Below, one piece after another: positions 31,780-44,357 of a stretch of 64,000 nucleotides of DNA. This stretch comes from Scalesia atractyloides (Eukaryota > Streptophyta > Magnoliopsida > Asterales > Asteraceae), in the NCBI GenBank assembly GCA_947069175.1, contig CAMTDV010000009.1, positions 10,053,663 to 10,117,662 of the forward strand, read 5' to 3'. The notes under the pieces were generated by a model. That model was not told where the DNA came from. It saw only the letters and a list, made by a program, of their open reading frames with translations, and made no database searches. The translations under genes were made by a program, and so were the position numbers. Positions within the stretch are counted from its first letter, which is position 1, and each line of letters opens with the position of its first letter.

Positions 31780-34382
31780 TGTAACATCCGTCAAAAACGG
31801 ATTTACCAAACCCGCTCCGTTTATCAACCGAACAGTCAGTTAAAATTTTTGTTGCGAATTAAATGCCCAAAATAATTTTAAACGATACATAATCAATTAT
31901 TATACGGGAATATATAATTAGTTTTTGAAAAACTGTTAAAAACGCAAAATAAAAATACATTGGTTCTGCCGGGTTTCGAACCCGGGTCAGTACCGGTCAA
32001 CAAACAGACTTAACACATAACACTTGAACCACTGCGCCACTGATGTTATTTGTTAAATATTAGAATCATTTAATTCATATCTTGACGTTCCGAATTCAAA
32101 ACCGGCGCCCAAAAGTTCAGTCGTCGGAAATCCCGGTAATCTCGCGAGTTTTAACGACAACTTCCGTTATAACGTAAACATTTACTAAGACATCGGTTAT
32201 AACCGACGTCTGAGTCCGCGACCAAAGTTATAACCGCCGGAGTTTTCATAACCGACGAATCCAGTCGGAAATCGGGCCAAATACATCTCGGTTTCTCCCT
32301 ATAAATTCACCCACAACCCACCGCAAACTTTTTCGCTCAAAACCACACCTTTACCAAACTAATTCCACTCGCCGGAATATCTCTGCTCATCGCCGGAAAA
32401 CCGGTTCTCCATTCCTGAGCCTTACTGAAACCCCTGAGCTTATACCGGAGATACCCACACCCTTTGTAAACTTTCCGGAGACTCGCTGCTGCAAGACACA
32501 CGTCGCCGGAGGTGATTGCTGTCGCCGGAGTTCTGCCGGAAAACAGAGGAAGATAGTCGGTATACCTCTTCGCCTAATTTCTTTTTCTTTTCACTTATAT
32601 CTCACCGTAATGAACTAAAAAACGCTAAGAAACCGATTAAAACATTTAACCAGTCACTTATCGATTCTGGTTAAAAATAAGACGAAGAAGATGAAGTGCG
32701 GTAAACGTATAAGTATAATTAAAATCAAGATATTACTCGGGTTAGACACACAGTCCAGCGGTGGACTGTGTGCACATTAAACACAGAAAGGTCTCGAGTT
32801 CGAATCCTGTTCCACACACGCTGCCTTAATAAAAATGATTTTTTTGATTAACCAAACCAGAGTCATACTGATATATGTTAAGTATATTAATAACCGGAAA
32901 GATAACCAAGTTAGACACACAGTCCAGCGGTGGACTGCGTGTATGTTTAATCAAAGCACACGAGTTCGAGTCCGGTCTTCTGCATCGACCCGGACAATTA
33001 TTCTACCTTTTTAAATAAGTCAGAAATGAAAACAAATAGTTTGTATTTAAGTATAATAAAAATTGGATTATATAACATGTTAAACACACAGTCCAGCGGT
33101 GGACTGTGTGTTAGTTTAAGCCACAGGTCCCGGGTTCGAGACCTGTGGAGCGCACCGTTTCTTTGATTTAAAATTGTTTTTAAAAATAAAGGATTTTCTG
33201 TTTAACATAATTAGTATATAAATATAATTAAAAACAGATATATGACGGGTTAGACACGTAGCTCAGTTGGTAGAGCTGCGTGCACGCGTACGGGAGGTCT
33301 CGGGTTCGAGCCTCACCCAGCGCACTTATATACACGATTCGAACCGGTCAACGGTCAAGTCAACGGTCAGAAAAAGTCAAATTTTTATTATTATTTTTAT
33401 TTAATTATTTTAATTAAAAATACTTAAAAATAACATTTTTAAGGTTAGAAAATAGCCTTAAACTCACAAAAATACACCCAACAATCCTACTAAAATAGAT
33501 TAATAAAATCCGTTTACTTACCAAACCATAATGCGATTTATCTAGGTTAATCTCACTCGTGGTTAAAACCACTTCGCGTGCATTCAACATCATCAACCGA
33601 ACGCACCTACTGTGAGTGAATCTTACAACTCCCCCTTTTAAATTACACGTTTTGGGGTATGTCATGTGTTATAAAAATAATTAACTTGTTTATTTAAACT
33701 TGTGCCATACCACATCATGATCTAAACTTAATTGTTTAGATTGTTGTGAATACTTATTTCCTTTTGTCAAATTATATAAAACTCATTCATTAAGCCCATC
33801 AGTTCCTCGTGGGAGACGAGTTGAACAACGCGTGCCTCAAATCAAATTCATTATTGTTCATGTGTGTATCATTGAGTTTATATTGTTTGTAGTTGTGTCA
33901 TTCATATTATCATGTTTATGCAATTCATTCATTAGGCCCCTCAGTTCCTCGTGAGAGACGAGTTGAGCATCGCGTGCCTCTAAATGTTCCATTATTGTTC
34001 ATGTGTGTTTTATTTAATATTTATGATTGTTGAATAAGTTTACATCTATTTTTACTCATGTTTGGTTGTGCACATATTTCATAACCAATTTAAATAAACT
34101 TGTTCAAATGTTTTCCATAGGATTCACTCGCCAACTTTATGTTGATCCAAAACCTTTTTACACATGATACAGGTGAACAGGTTGAAGCAAAGAAAACATA
34201 GGAAATGCCTTAGAAGAGAACAAAGATGCCTAGATTGATAGCTAGAACATGTTGTAATCTTTATTGTCAATTTCCATTAAATTGTATTTAATGAATATGA
34301 AACGCATAATAAATGTCATGAGCTTTGATGATAACCCAATCATGCCCCGATCACCTTTTCCGCTGCGGGTCGGGGTGTGACA
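31780..34382 (+). repeat. Element B 3' LTR
   Basis: A 2603-bp copy of 24842-27437 with few differences (for example a 7-bp insertion near 33728 and single-base changes near 31847 and 32263). tRNA-like hairpins lie at 32747-32772, 32916-32941, 33085-33110 and 33255-33282. Confidence 0.93.
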
Positions 34383-35723
34383 TCTTCTAATTCCGCTCGT
34401 AGAAAGATGAGATCAGGAAAAACCCGCGAGCGCATGGCTGCCCAAATCGCTCAACAAATGGCTGCCGTAATATCCAACATTGTAGTTCAAGTTCAACAAG
34501 CCCTTACCGCTAATCCCGTCAATCAAGAAGATCAAAATGTTGTCAACCCTCCCCCAATTACCACTAAATGCACCTTCAAGCATTTCAAATTTTGCGACCC
34601 TCCAAAATACGAAGGGACTGAAGGTGTCACCGCTCTCCTCCATTGGTTTGAAGAAATGGAAAACACTTTTCCAAATTGCGATTGCCCCGATGATCGCAAA
34701 GTGCGATATGCTACTGGTCGTTTACTTGGAATAGCACTTACATGGTGGAATACAGAGAAGGCCAAACGAGGTGTTGAAGATGCTATGACTTTGACTTGGG
34801 AAGAGTTGAAGGAAATCATGACAAGACGGTTTTGCCCAAGAAGCGAAATCAAGAAATTGGAGGATGAGTTCTATTCTTTGAAACAAAAGGAAGGCGACCA
34901 CACCACATACAACAAGAGATTCCTCGAGTTAAATCAAATGGTTCCCAACTTGTTCACTCCTCTTTAACGTTTGATCGAGCACTACATTCGAGGTCTTCCT
35001 TCAAAAATCCAAGACTCTGTAATAAGTACCACACCTGCAACTTTGGAAGCAGCAATGGAGTTAGCTACAGAGCTCACCGAGAACCGCATACGAAATAAGG
35101 ATTTCAAGGAGGAGAAGAAGAAGGATAAGGCATCAACTGAAACCTCAAACTCCACCCAAACCGAATCCCCTTCTCAACCCATTTCTAAGAGAAAACGAGA
35201 TGGGCAACTTTTCGCTGTCACCCAACGCAATCAACCAGCCTCACAAGCCGTACCCCTCCAAGCTATCCCAATCACTCAAGTAGCACCCAACTCAACTTAT
35301 CCAAATAAGAAACCTTACCTTGGACCTCACCCTCAATGTAACACCTGTTTTTATCACCATCCATCTACCTTACCTTGTCGACTATGTGCGAATTGTGGAC
35401 GCTATGGTCATTTGAGCAAGGCTTGCCGCACCTCTCAAAACCAAACCTCACCCCCTACTCAAAACATGATCCAAACATATCAACAACCCCAATACCCCAT
35501 GTTTCCTTATGTTCGAGCTTGTTTTAATTGTGGCGACCCTACCCATTTTAGAAACACGTGCCCTCGATTGGTTAACATCATAAACGCCCAAGCTCAAGCA
35601 AACCCAGTTAACCAAGCAAATCAAGAAAACCTAACCACTAGGCCACCAGCAAGAGGAAGAGTTTTCAACATCAACGCCAATCCTGGTGAAGATAATGACG
35701 GCCCAAACGAACCACCCAACTAG
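34383..35723 (+). pseudogene. Element A gag, interrupted by B and by a nonsense codon
   Basis: Continuation of the gag begun at 24834; the second TCTTC copy resumes the codons for SSNSARRKMRSGKTRERM. The gag domain is as in B (HWFEEMENTFPNCDC, ALTWWNTEKAKRG). A TAA at 34965-34967 replaces the Tyr codon seen in B (LFTPL-stop-RLIEH); the same frame then stays open to 35723 with CANCGRYGHLSKAC and CFNCGDPTHFRNTC zinc knuckles. Unlike B there is no frameshift in the Lys/Glu-rich linker. Two independent lesions make it non-functional. Confidence 0.9.
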
Positions 35724-36890
35724 TCTCCTTCACCAAAAATCAAGATTCAACTCCAACCGCTTAGTTTTTATGTTTTTCTTTATGTTATCTCAATTTTCAC
35801 ATATCTCAATTATAAATTGGAAATTTATCCAAGAATCTTAATGCGAATTACTATTTCAGTTTTGTTTTATACTCATTGATTTAACATTCATATCATCATA
35901 CTCACGATGTATCTCAGTCTCATCATTTAAAGAAGTTGGGTTGTGTCTCACTTCTACATAGACTAACCTCTCCATCATAACAAACGAGAGAGGTACTGTC
36001 ATCATTCAAACATGTATACTATCAGAATTAAGACTCAAGCTTTGGTTGTTGTGTTTGTTTATGTTTTAGAGTCACATAGGACTAATCATAACTTACTGAT
36101 AAAACCAATGAAAATTTGACAAGAATATGGTGGATACGCCGCTGGTACTTCCTATATATAAGTATTCTTGCCAAAGGATCAAAGGCATTGTCAGGCGGTT
36201 ATGAGAAGTTCCATGTAGGATTTAGTAATGTCATGGTTGAAGTTTGTTTATACTCACTGATTTAGCATTCATACCATCTCATCATTCGAAGAAGTTGGAT
36301 TGTGTCCCACTTCTACATAGACTAACCTCTTCATCATAACAAACGAGAGAGGTACTGGCAGCATTCAAACATGTATACTACCAGAATTAAGACTCAAGCT
36401 TTAGTTGTTGTGTTTGTTTATGTTCTAGAGTCACGTCATAGAATTAATCATAACGTACTGATAAAACCAATGAAAATTTGACAAGAATATGGTGGATACG
36501 CCGCTGGTACTTCCTATATATAAGTATTCTTGCCAAAGGATCAGAGGCATTGTCAGGCGATTATGAGAAGTTCCATGTAGGTTTTAGTGGTAGAAGTTTT
36601 GTTTTAGGGTATAACCTTATCTTTCCAAACGTATCAAAACTCATATGCATAAAATCATACTTAGTCAATCAACTCTGTGTGTCCATGTTCCGTATTCATA
36701 CGCTTTAGGCAACAAAAGGCGATTCCTGTAGCAGGGTATTCAACCCTTACAAGGAACGTTACCGCCTCAAACAAAATTTAAACTCTTACCCCCTTCTAAG
36801 TATGTAATTGTCAAATTAAAACACCATCCTTTTGAGTCAAACATGCCACTACTTAAATTTCGGGACGAAATTTCTAAAAGTAGGGGATAC
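35724..36890 (+). other. Element A post-gag region with two long-stem hairpins and polypurine tract
   Basis: Two hairpin units lie at 36116-36174 and 36478-36536 with arms TTGACAAGAATA and TATTCTTGCCAA, so one A-C mismatch each. Each is preceded by a roughly 200-bp repeated stretch (CTAACCTCTYCATCATAACA at about 35965 and 36325). CTAAAAGTAGGGGATAC ends at 36890 as the likely polypurine tract. No pol sequence. Confidence 0.8.
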
Positions 36891-39507
36891 TGTAACATCC
36901 GTCAAAAAAACCGGGTTAACCAAACCCGCTTCGTTTATTAACCGAACATCCAGTTAAAATTTTCGTTGCGTATTTAATGCTCAAATTAATTTTATACAAT
37001 ACATAATTAATAAACATTTTAGTATTTAAAAACTATAATCATAAAAGGTTAAAATTTTGTGCAAAAAAAATAATAACAAGCTGCCGGGTTTCGAACCCGG
37101 GTCAGCTAGTTCACCAAACAACCAACACACCACTCCGCCACACGCTTAGTTTGGAATAATACTGAAACAATTAATACTTAATATAAAACTCGAAACTCAA
37201 AACCAGCGCGCCCAAATCCGCAGACGCCGGAAAATACGTGAAATTACGACGGTTTACTTTGACTTCGGAATCAAGCAAGTATAACTGATGACTAACGTCA
37301 GTTATAACCGAAAACTCAATCAATTTCATTCATGGACCATAATTTCCGTTCGAAACCGAAAATCCAAACCGGTTGAAGAAGTTTATACATCCCCTGTGCG
37401 ATATTTCCTAGCTCGCTCACTTTTATCCAATCTACACTCTCAACTCTCACACTCTGTTCAAAAGTTCTTGATCATCGGAGAACATCATACTCGCCGGAAT
37501 TCTCTGCAAGTCACCGGAAAACCGAACCCCTTTCATCTCTGTTGCCTTACTTTATAAACAGAACATCTAGAGCTCATACCGAAGTCACCCACACTCACCT
37601 CAAACTTTCTGAAGATCCTCTGCCGCAAGATACACGTCGCCGGAATAACTTGCTGTCATCGGAATCTCGCCGAAGAAACAGGAGAAACAGGGGATCTCTG
37701 TTCGGTATTATCTTACACCTAATCTCTCTCATTTTTATTAATCTCAGATGTAGTTAATTACAATTTACTAAAGAAATTGATGAATGTATCGAAACAGTCG
37801 GGATTGGTTTCTGGGTAAAGTTTACGAAGAAGATGAAGTTTTGGATTGTGTATATATATAATATAAATCGGGTTATATCTCGGGTTAGACACACAGTCCA
37901 GCGGTGGACTGTGTGCAACGTTAAACAACAGGTCCTGAGTTCGAGTCCTGTTATGTGCACCGGTTTGATATAATTAAAATTCTTTTTAAGTAAATGATTT
38001 CTGGATAAATCTAAATAGTATATAAGTATAATAAAAACCGTTATAATAACCAAGTTAGACACACAGTCCAGTGGTGAACTGTGTGCAAACACACTGCACA
38101 AACACCCGGTTCGAGTCTCAGTCGTGGCAATGAGTTCCTGATTTAAATCAAACATTTTTGCAGTTAAATATAAAACAGAGCGGATAGTATTTAAAGTTAA
38201 TAAAAATCCATAGATATCCGGGTTAGACACCCAACCCAGTTGGTTGGGCTGGGTGCACAATGACACTGAGACCGCGAGTTCGATTCATGAAGTACTCACC
38301 AGTTCGTTAATTTAAACCCTTTTAATTTCCAGTATAACCTAACAAGTATATAAGTATAATTAAAAACAGAAATATTTCGGGTTAGACACGTAGCTCAGTT
38401 GGTAGAGCTGCGTGCACGCGTACGGGAGGTCACAAGTTCGAACCTCACTCAGTGCAAATAAACACAAGTCCGAAACGGTCAACAAGTCAAAAAAAAATTT
38501 TATTTTCTTTTATTTATTTATTTTATTTAAAAATCAATTAAAAATACTTAAAAATAATATTTTTAAAGTTAGAAAATTTCCTTGAACTCACAAAAATAAA
38601 CCGAACAATCCCATTAAGAACACTAATTGAAAATACTAATCTCAAATAAGAGTTTATTTATTTATCGAACTATTATGTTATTATTTAGGTTAGTTCCCTT
38701 GTCGATTAAATCCGAGTTCGTGCGCATTCATCATCAATCCAATAAACGCACCCACTGTGAGTGAATTCTTACAAATTCCCCTTTTTTATTCATGTTTTGG
38801 GGTGTATCATGTGTCGCTTAAACTAATTCGCTTATTCAAACTCGTGCTATACCATATTATGATCTAAACATAGAATGTAAATATTGTTTGTTGTGATGTA
38901 TTACATATTGTCAAGTTGTATGCAAATTATTTGTTAGGCCCATCAGTTCCTCGTGGGAGACGAGTTGAACAACGCGTGCCTTAAAACTCATTCATTAGGC
39001 CCATCAGTTCGTAGAACAACGCGTGCCTCAAAACTCATTCATTAGGCCCATCAGTTCCTCGTGGGAGACGAGTTGAACAACGCGTGCCTCAAAACAATCA
39101 ATTGTTGTATGTGTGTACAATATTTAGTATTAGGTGTATTGTGAATAAATTTACATTTACATTTACTCATATGTGGTTATGCACTTTATTTTAAAATTAA
39201 TACAAGTAAACACGTTTAAATGTTTTTCATAGGATTCACTCGCCAACTTTTTGTTGACCCAAAAACAATTTTTACACATGATACAGGTGGACAGGATGAA
39301 GCAAAGAACACATAGGAAAGTGCCTTAGAAGAAAAATAATGAAGCCTAGAAAGATGTATAGAACATGTTGTACTTGTATGATTTGATTGTACGATCTTCT
39401 TTAAAATTGTAACAATAAATATGAAACATTATAATAAATGTCATGAGCTTTGATGAAAACCCAATCATGCCCCGATCACCTTTTCCGCTGCGGGTCGGGG
39501 TGTGACA
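36891..39507 (+). repeat. Element A 3' LTR
   Basis: A 2617-bp copy of 21368-24001 with a moderate number of differences. tRNA-like hairpins lie at 37890-37915, 38060-38085, 38228-38255 (one stem base changed from G to A, leaving an A-C mismatch) and 38387-38414. U5 repeats lie at about 38936-39094. Followed by TGCAA (39508-39512). Confidence 0.92.
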
Positions 39508-39512
39508 TGCAA

Positions 39513-39845
39513 CTCGTCGAAAAACTCGCCAGACGCTTCCGAAACTCACCGGACGCTTCAGAAACTCTCCGGAGCCAAGCACTACAACAATCTCTCCAAC
39601 TGATACCTTTGAATTCACTCAAAGTTCGCCGGAAAACTCGTCGGAAACCTGCAACTCACCGGACGCATCTCGTGCATCATGCCGACGCACTCTGTGGCCA
39701 CGTGTCCATTTTTATTAAGTTTTGCTACATAAACGCATCCCGTGCTTGCCGGACGCATCCCATGCTTGATGCGTCTCTCCACCGACGCAGGAGGTTGACA
39801 TTTTTGAAAAGTGTTTTGGTCAACTGATATTTTGGTAATTTTCCC
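39513..39845 (-). repeat. MULE right arm with terminal inverted repeat
   Basis: Inverted match to 20981-21240. It also contains TACCTTTGAATTCACTCAAA, found again in the same orientation at 21327-21350, so part of the interior is duplicated directly as well as inverted. CGCCGGA/CACCGGACGC words repeat throughout. No coding sequence. Confidence 0.75.
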
Positions 39846-39854
39846 GTAGGTAAA

Positions 39855-41660
39855 TCATCGATATAAGGTCGTAGTTAAAGGTAATTCACTAATTGTTGGA
39901 AATAGCACCTTGTTGACTTTAACAATTGTTAGACTACACGAATTGGGCTTGGATTTGTGGCGTGGAGTCTTTCCACGTTGGGCATACCGGCCTGCGTGTG
40001 GCGTGGTTTGTAGGGCGGGGAAATCTTCACCGGCGTGGGGGCTTATGGGTAGTGAGATGGCGGGTTTTTCATTAGTTGGTGGATTTTGATTGGTTCTTGA
40101 TTATTTTGATTTCTTTTATAAAAACGCCACTGCTCCTTTTTTGCACCAAGCCACTTTTCTAATGTGTGCTGACGTGGCAGCCACATATCGAATAACGTCA
40201 CTCTTTCATGCCCCTCCACTCCATATAGTCTTAGTTTTGATATTTGTCGGTAAATTTATTACACAAACCATGTTTTCAGACAAGGTACGTATTATTAAGG
40301 GATACCCCTTTCATTGAGGAATTTTCAAACCGGTACTAGTTTGCTACCACTTTTTATCTTTATATACCAGTACTGTAACCGGTATTTTCGGTACCAGTAC
40401 GGCATTAGTTGGCACCGAGCTCATTCCTACCCCTACCCCTAAAACTAAAAAAAAGCATTAAAAGTTGAAGAAAATAAAAAAAAAGTTGTACAAAACCATT
40501 GTCGTTTATACGGTACCCGTGATCCGGGATTAGCAACTGGAAGCGGTACCGAATTTCCCAAGCTAAAAGAATTTCAACATCAATTCAGTACTGACTTTTG
40601 ACGTTTTCTATATCAGGCTGATGTCGGTTTTTACCTTTATGTACCGATACCAAACAAGATCGTAGTGAAAAGAAATATAATAAAATAAGTTGTCACGTGG
40701 AAACTTATTAATGTATCAAGCACTACTTATATGCTTGGTTTTTTAATATATTGATGATTGATGATGATGATATAGATGATATCAGGTAAGATCAAATAAA
40801 AACATGATTGTGTTAAGTAGGATGAGAAGGAATATTAACCATTCATTTTTCAAATCAATGGTTAAGATAAAAATGTAGAAAAAAAGAGTTGTAAGGGTAT
40901 GTTAGGAAAATCATATTTATTGACTTTCTCTCTCCAAATGCATGGCATATGCATATTCCACCCCCATTTTTAACCGTTCATAACTTTTTATACGACATTA
41001 CTTTTCATAAAAATTTCACCATAAAATCGAACGTCTTTTTATCTTTAATATGAGTACTATATTGCTATATAAAATATGTCGACTAAAAAAACCCACAAAA
41101 ATGTGTTGGATTTCTATGTTGTATAACATTTTTTGTGCTGGATTTTTTTACTACATTTTTATGCTATATTTTTTGTGTTGAAATTTTTTGTCTTCAAAAT
41201 TTTTATATTTTTGTGCTATATTTTTTGTACTAGATTTTTTGTGCTATATTTTTTTAACTATAGTTTTTTGTTAATTTTTTTGTACTAGATTCTTTTGTTG
41301 TACTTTTTAAAAAATACAAAAAATGTGTCACATGTCATTTTCACACTCATATTTATAAGAATCAAAATATTTTAATACAAAAATATCCTTCTTTCCTAAT
41401 TACAAATAGTATCACATGTTATTATCACAATCCTTCTTTAGCTAATACACTTTTTAGTGGATCATTCCATGATATAGTCCTACTAATGGGCTTGTGATTC
41501 GATAAAAGGTTTTTTTTTACAGCGATTATGACTTGCTGGAAATTTTAGAAAATAGGTGCATTATGACTCAATAATACGGTCGCTTCCTGGAATTTTTAGA
41601 AAATTAAACTCAACTCCACCATCATTTTATCCCCGCCAAAATTACCAACCATAAAACCAG
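39855..41660. other. Intergenic DNA upstream of the PPR gene
   Basis: No gene seen. A segment around 40326-40670 is rich in GGTACC/ACCGGTA words and contains TACCCCTACCCCTA at 40428-40441, suggesting an old hAT-type MITE, but without a matched pair of ends. About 41100-41320 is low-complexity sequence built of TTTTTTGTGCTATATT-like units. The PPR promoter should be in the last few hundred bases; no clear TATA box. Confidence 0.45.
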
Positions 41661-44028
41661 ATGAGTTACAGAACCGTCGCTAAACTTGACCGGAACTTCT
41701 TCCTAAACCTAATCACCACCGCCGTAACCCACCTCCATCTCCGGCAAACCCACGCCCAAATCATTCTCAACGGCTTCAAATCCGACTTATCCACCATCAC
41801 AAAACTCATTCAAAAACTCTCCGATTTGGGCTCCATCTCATACGCAACCCAAATTTGCTCCAATTTCCCAAACCCAGATCTTTTCCTCTACAATGTCATC
41901 ATCAGAGCATATTCTCGTAACAATCACCACTCTAATTCACTCTCGGTTTACCGCCAGTTGCGCCACAACACTTCACTTGTTCCCGATAGTTTCACTTACG
42001 CTTTTGTTATTTCAGCAGCATCGAAACTTGATTGTAACAAATCGGATCATAAATTGGGGTTATGTCTTCATGGGCATGCGATTGTTGGTGGGTCTGGGTT
42101 GGATTTGTTTGTTGGGTCTGCTGTTGTTGATATGTATTTGAGTTCTGGTAACATTGGGTATGCACATAAGGTGTTTGATGAAATGCCTGAACCAGATACT
42201 GTGTTGTGTAACACTATGATATCCGGGTCGGTTAAGAACGGGTGTTTTGACGAGGCGGTTTTGGTTTTTAAAAATATGGTTTTGAGAGGGACGCGGATGG
42301 ATTCCACTAGTTTTGCGGCAGTTCTTACGGCTGTGGCTGAGTTGCTGGAGGTGAAGGTGGGGACGGCGGTTGAGAGTTTGTCGGTTAAGGCCGGGTTTCA
42401 TGGTCATGTTCATGTTGTTACGGGGTTTATATCGTTGTATGCGAAATGTGGGGATATGATAACTGCAAGACGGTTGTTTGAGGAGGTTGAGTTTCCGGAT
42501 ATAATTGCGTACAATGCTATGATTTCAGGGTTTACTTGTAACCAGGAGATGGCAAACGCCGTTGATGTTTTTAAAAAAGTGACGGGTTTGCAGCATAGAG
42601 TGAATTCAAGTACTATAGTCGGTTTGATACCGGTGTTTTATCCGTTTGGGCATTTAATCCTAACGGGCACGATCCATAGTTTTAGTTTGAAAAGCAATTT
42701 GATTTCCAAAACATCGGTTGCGACTGCGTTAATAACGGTTTACAGTCGACTTAACGAGATCGATTTGGCAAGAAAGCTGTTTGATGAATCCCCAGAGAAA
42801 AGCATACCAGCATGGAATGCTATGATCTCTGGTTATGCTCAAAATGGGCTAACCGATGACGCGATTACACTCTTCCAAGAAATGCAAGAGTTCAAGATCG
42901 CCCCGAATCCCACGACAATCACTAGCATTCTTTCGGCATGCGCACAAATCGGTGCGTTAAGTTTAGGAAAACGGGTCCATGATTTAGCAAGCAGAGAGGG
43001 TTTTGAATCGAATGTTTATGTCTCAACCGCTTTAATCGATATGTATGCCAAATGTGGAAGCATACAAGAAGCTCGCCAAGTGTTCGACTTGATAACAGAA
43101 AAGAATCCGGTGACATGGAACGCGGTGATATCCGGATACGGTCTTCACGGGCACGCACACGAAGCCCTCAATATTTTTAACCAAATGGTGGAATTTAAAG
43201 TACCGTAACCGAAGTCACTTTCGTTTCCGTTTTATACGCTTGTAGCCACGCGGGTTTGGTAACGAAGGAGAGGAGATTTTCCATAAAATGGTTCAAGATC
43301 ACAGGTTCAAACCGTTACCTGAGCATTACGCGTGCATGGTTGACTTATACGGTCGATCCGGAGAATTACAAAAGGCGTTGACTTTTATCAACAATATGCC
43401 TGTTGACCCGGGTCCAGAAACATGGGGTGCACTGCTTAGCGCTTGCAAGACTCACAAGAACACCGACTTAGCGCGATTAGCATCCGATAAGTTATTCGAA
43501 CTAGACCCTGAAAACGTTGGGTATCACGTCTTACTCTCGAACATACACACGGCTGACAAAAATTATCATGAAGCTGCATCGGTTAGACAGGTGGTTAAGA
43601 ATCAAAAGCTTGTTAAGACTCCTGGATGCACTTTAATAGAAGTCAACAAAATCCCGCATGTATTCACTTCAGGTCAACGGTCTCATGATCAAACAGACGC
43701 GGTTTACGCGATGTTGGAGAGATTAATGGGGAAGATGAAGGAAGCTGGATTTCAGACGGATACAGTGACGGCTTTGCATGATGTTGAAGATGAGGAAAAG
43801 GAGTTGATGGTTAATGTTCATAGCGAGAAACTGGCGATTGCGTTTGGGCTTTTGAACACGGAAACAGGAAGTGAGATCAGGATCATGAAGAACCTTCGGG
43901 TTTGTATTGATTGCCATGAGTTTACTAAGTTTGTTTCAAAGGTTACTGAAAGAGTTATTGTTGTGAGGGACGCAAATAGGTTTCATCATTTTGAAGATGG
44001 GAAGTGTTCTTGTGGAGACTATTGGTGA
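41661..44028 (+). pseudogene. PPR-DYW protein gene with two single-base frameshifts
   Basis: An intronless pentatricopeptide-repeat gene of about 788 codons, expected to guide C-to-U RNA editing in plastids or mitochondria. PPR motifs run from about residue 60 (DLFLYNVIIRAYSRN) through DTVLCNTMISGSVKNG, DIIAYNAMISGF, SIPAWNAMISGYAQNGLTDD and PVTWNAVISGYGLHG. E-type motifs follow (LIEVNKIPHVFTSG), then the DYW deaminase-like end with HSEKLAIAFGLL, CIDCHEF and terminal CSCGDYW. Overall it resembles Arabidopsis At4g30700 (DYW9) from memory. One base is missing near 43201 (KVP-stop) and another near 43270; both flanks are intact, with no other lesion. This could be a recent pseudogene or a working gene with two consensus errors. 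Confidence 0.9.
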
Positions 44029-44049
44029 AAGTATTGTGTTCGTGGTGAT

Positions 44050-44357
44050 TCAAGCGAGCGTTTGGATCGTTGATAATTGAAGTGGGTGTTTGGATCGCTG
44101 ATACCTTAAGTGGGCGTTTGGATCGCTGATAATTTAAGTGGGCATTTGGATTGCTGATAACTTAAGTGGGCGTTTGGATCGCTGATAATTTAAGTGGGCG
44201 TTTGGATTGCTGATAACTTAAGTCGGCGATTGGATCGCTGATAATTTAAGTGGGAGTTTGGATCAATGATAATTTAAGTGTCCGTTTGGATCGCTGATAA
44301 CTTAAGTGGGTGTTTGGATCATTGATATTTTAAGGGGGCGTTTGGACCATTGATGGA
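44050..44357 (+). repeat. 28-bp minisatellite directly after the PPR stop codon
   Basis: About eleven copies of a 28-bp unit, AAGTGGGCGTTTGGATCGCT followed by GATAAYTT, start some 20 bp after the stop. ATAATTT and ATAACTT ends largely alternate, hinting at growth by a 56-bp dimer. The copies would lie in the 3'UTR of the PPR transcript. Confidence 0.88.

Larger units (their letters stand above)
24842..34382 (+). mobile_element. Element B: gag-only LTR retrotransposon nested in A
   Basis: LTRs at 24842-27437 and 31780-34382 (TGTAACATCC to GGGGTGTGACA) are flanked by the duplication TCTTC (24837-24841 and 34383-34387), the second copy restarting the interrupted gag of A. Length is 9.5 kb. PBS, gag and purine tract are present; pol is absent. 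The LTR pair is nearly identical, with only a handful of differences seen by eye, so the insertion is recent and younger than A. Confidence 0.93.
21368..39507 (+). mobile_element. Element A: non-autonomous gag-only LTR retrotransposon (TR-GAG type)
   Basis: LTRs at 21368-24001 and 36891-39507 start TGTAACATCC and end GGGGTGTGACA. They are flanked by the 5-bp duplication TGCAA (21363-21367 and 39508-39512). A PBS follows the 5' LTR and a purine tract precedes the 3' LTR. Without the nested element B it is about 8.6 kb. The only coding sequence is a gag with zinc knuckles; there is no protease, RT, RNase H or integrase. The LTRs differ at many more sites than those of B, which fits A being the older, host element. 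Confidence 0.9.
20981..39845. mobile_element. Small Mutator-like element (MULE) split by nested LTR elements
   Basis: The ends are GGAGAAATTACC (20981) and the inverse of GGGAAAATTACC (ending 39845), and they continue as a long terminal inverted repeat. They are flanked by a perfect 9-bp direct duplication GTAGGTAAA (20972-20980 and 39846-39854). Nine-bp duplication plus long TIRs is the Mutator signature. Without the nested LTR element the MULE is only about 0.72 kb (20981-21367 plus 39513-39845) and encodes nothing, so it is MITE-like and depends on a MULE transposase elsewhere. Confidence 0.85.

Noticed and set aside
34377..34382. GTG start of the second gag at 34377
   Set aside because: That codon belongs to the end of element B's LTR; the real start of A's gag is the ATG at 24834, on the far side of B.
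40326..40670. hAT MITE with GGTACC-rich sequence
   Set aside because: Only one plausible end (TACCCCTA) is seen; no matching terminus or target duplication, so not called as an element.
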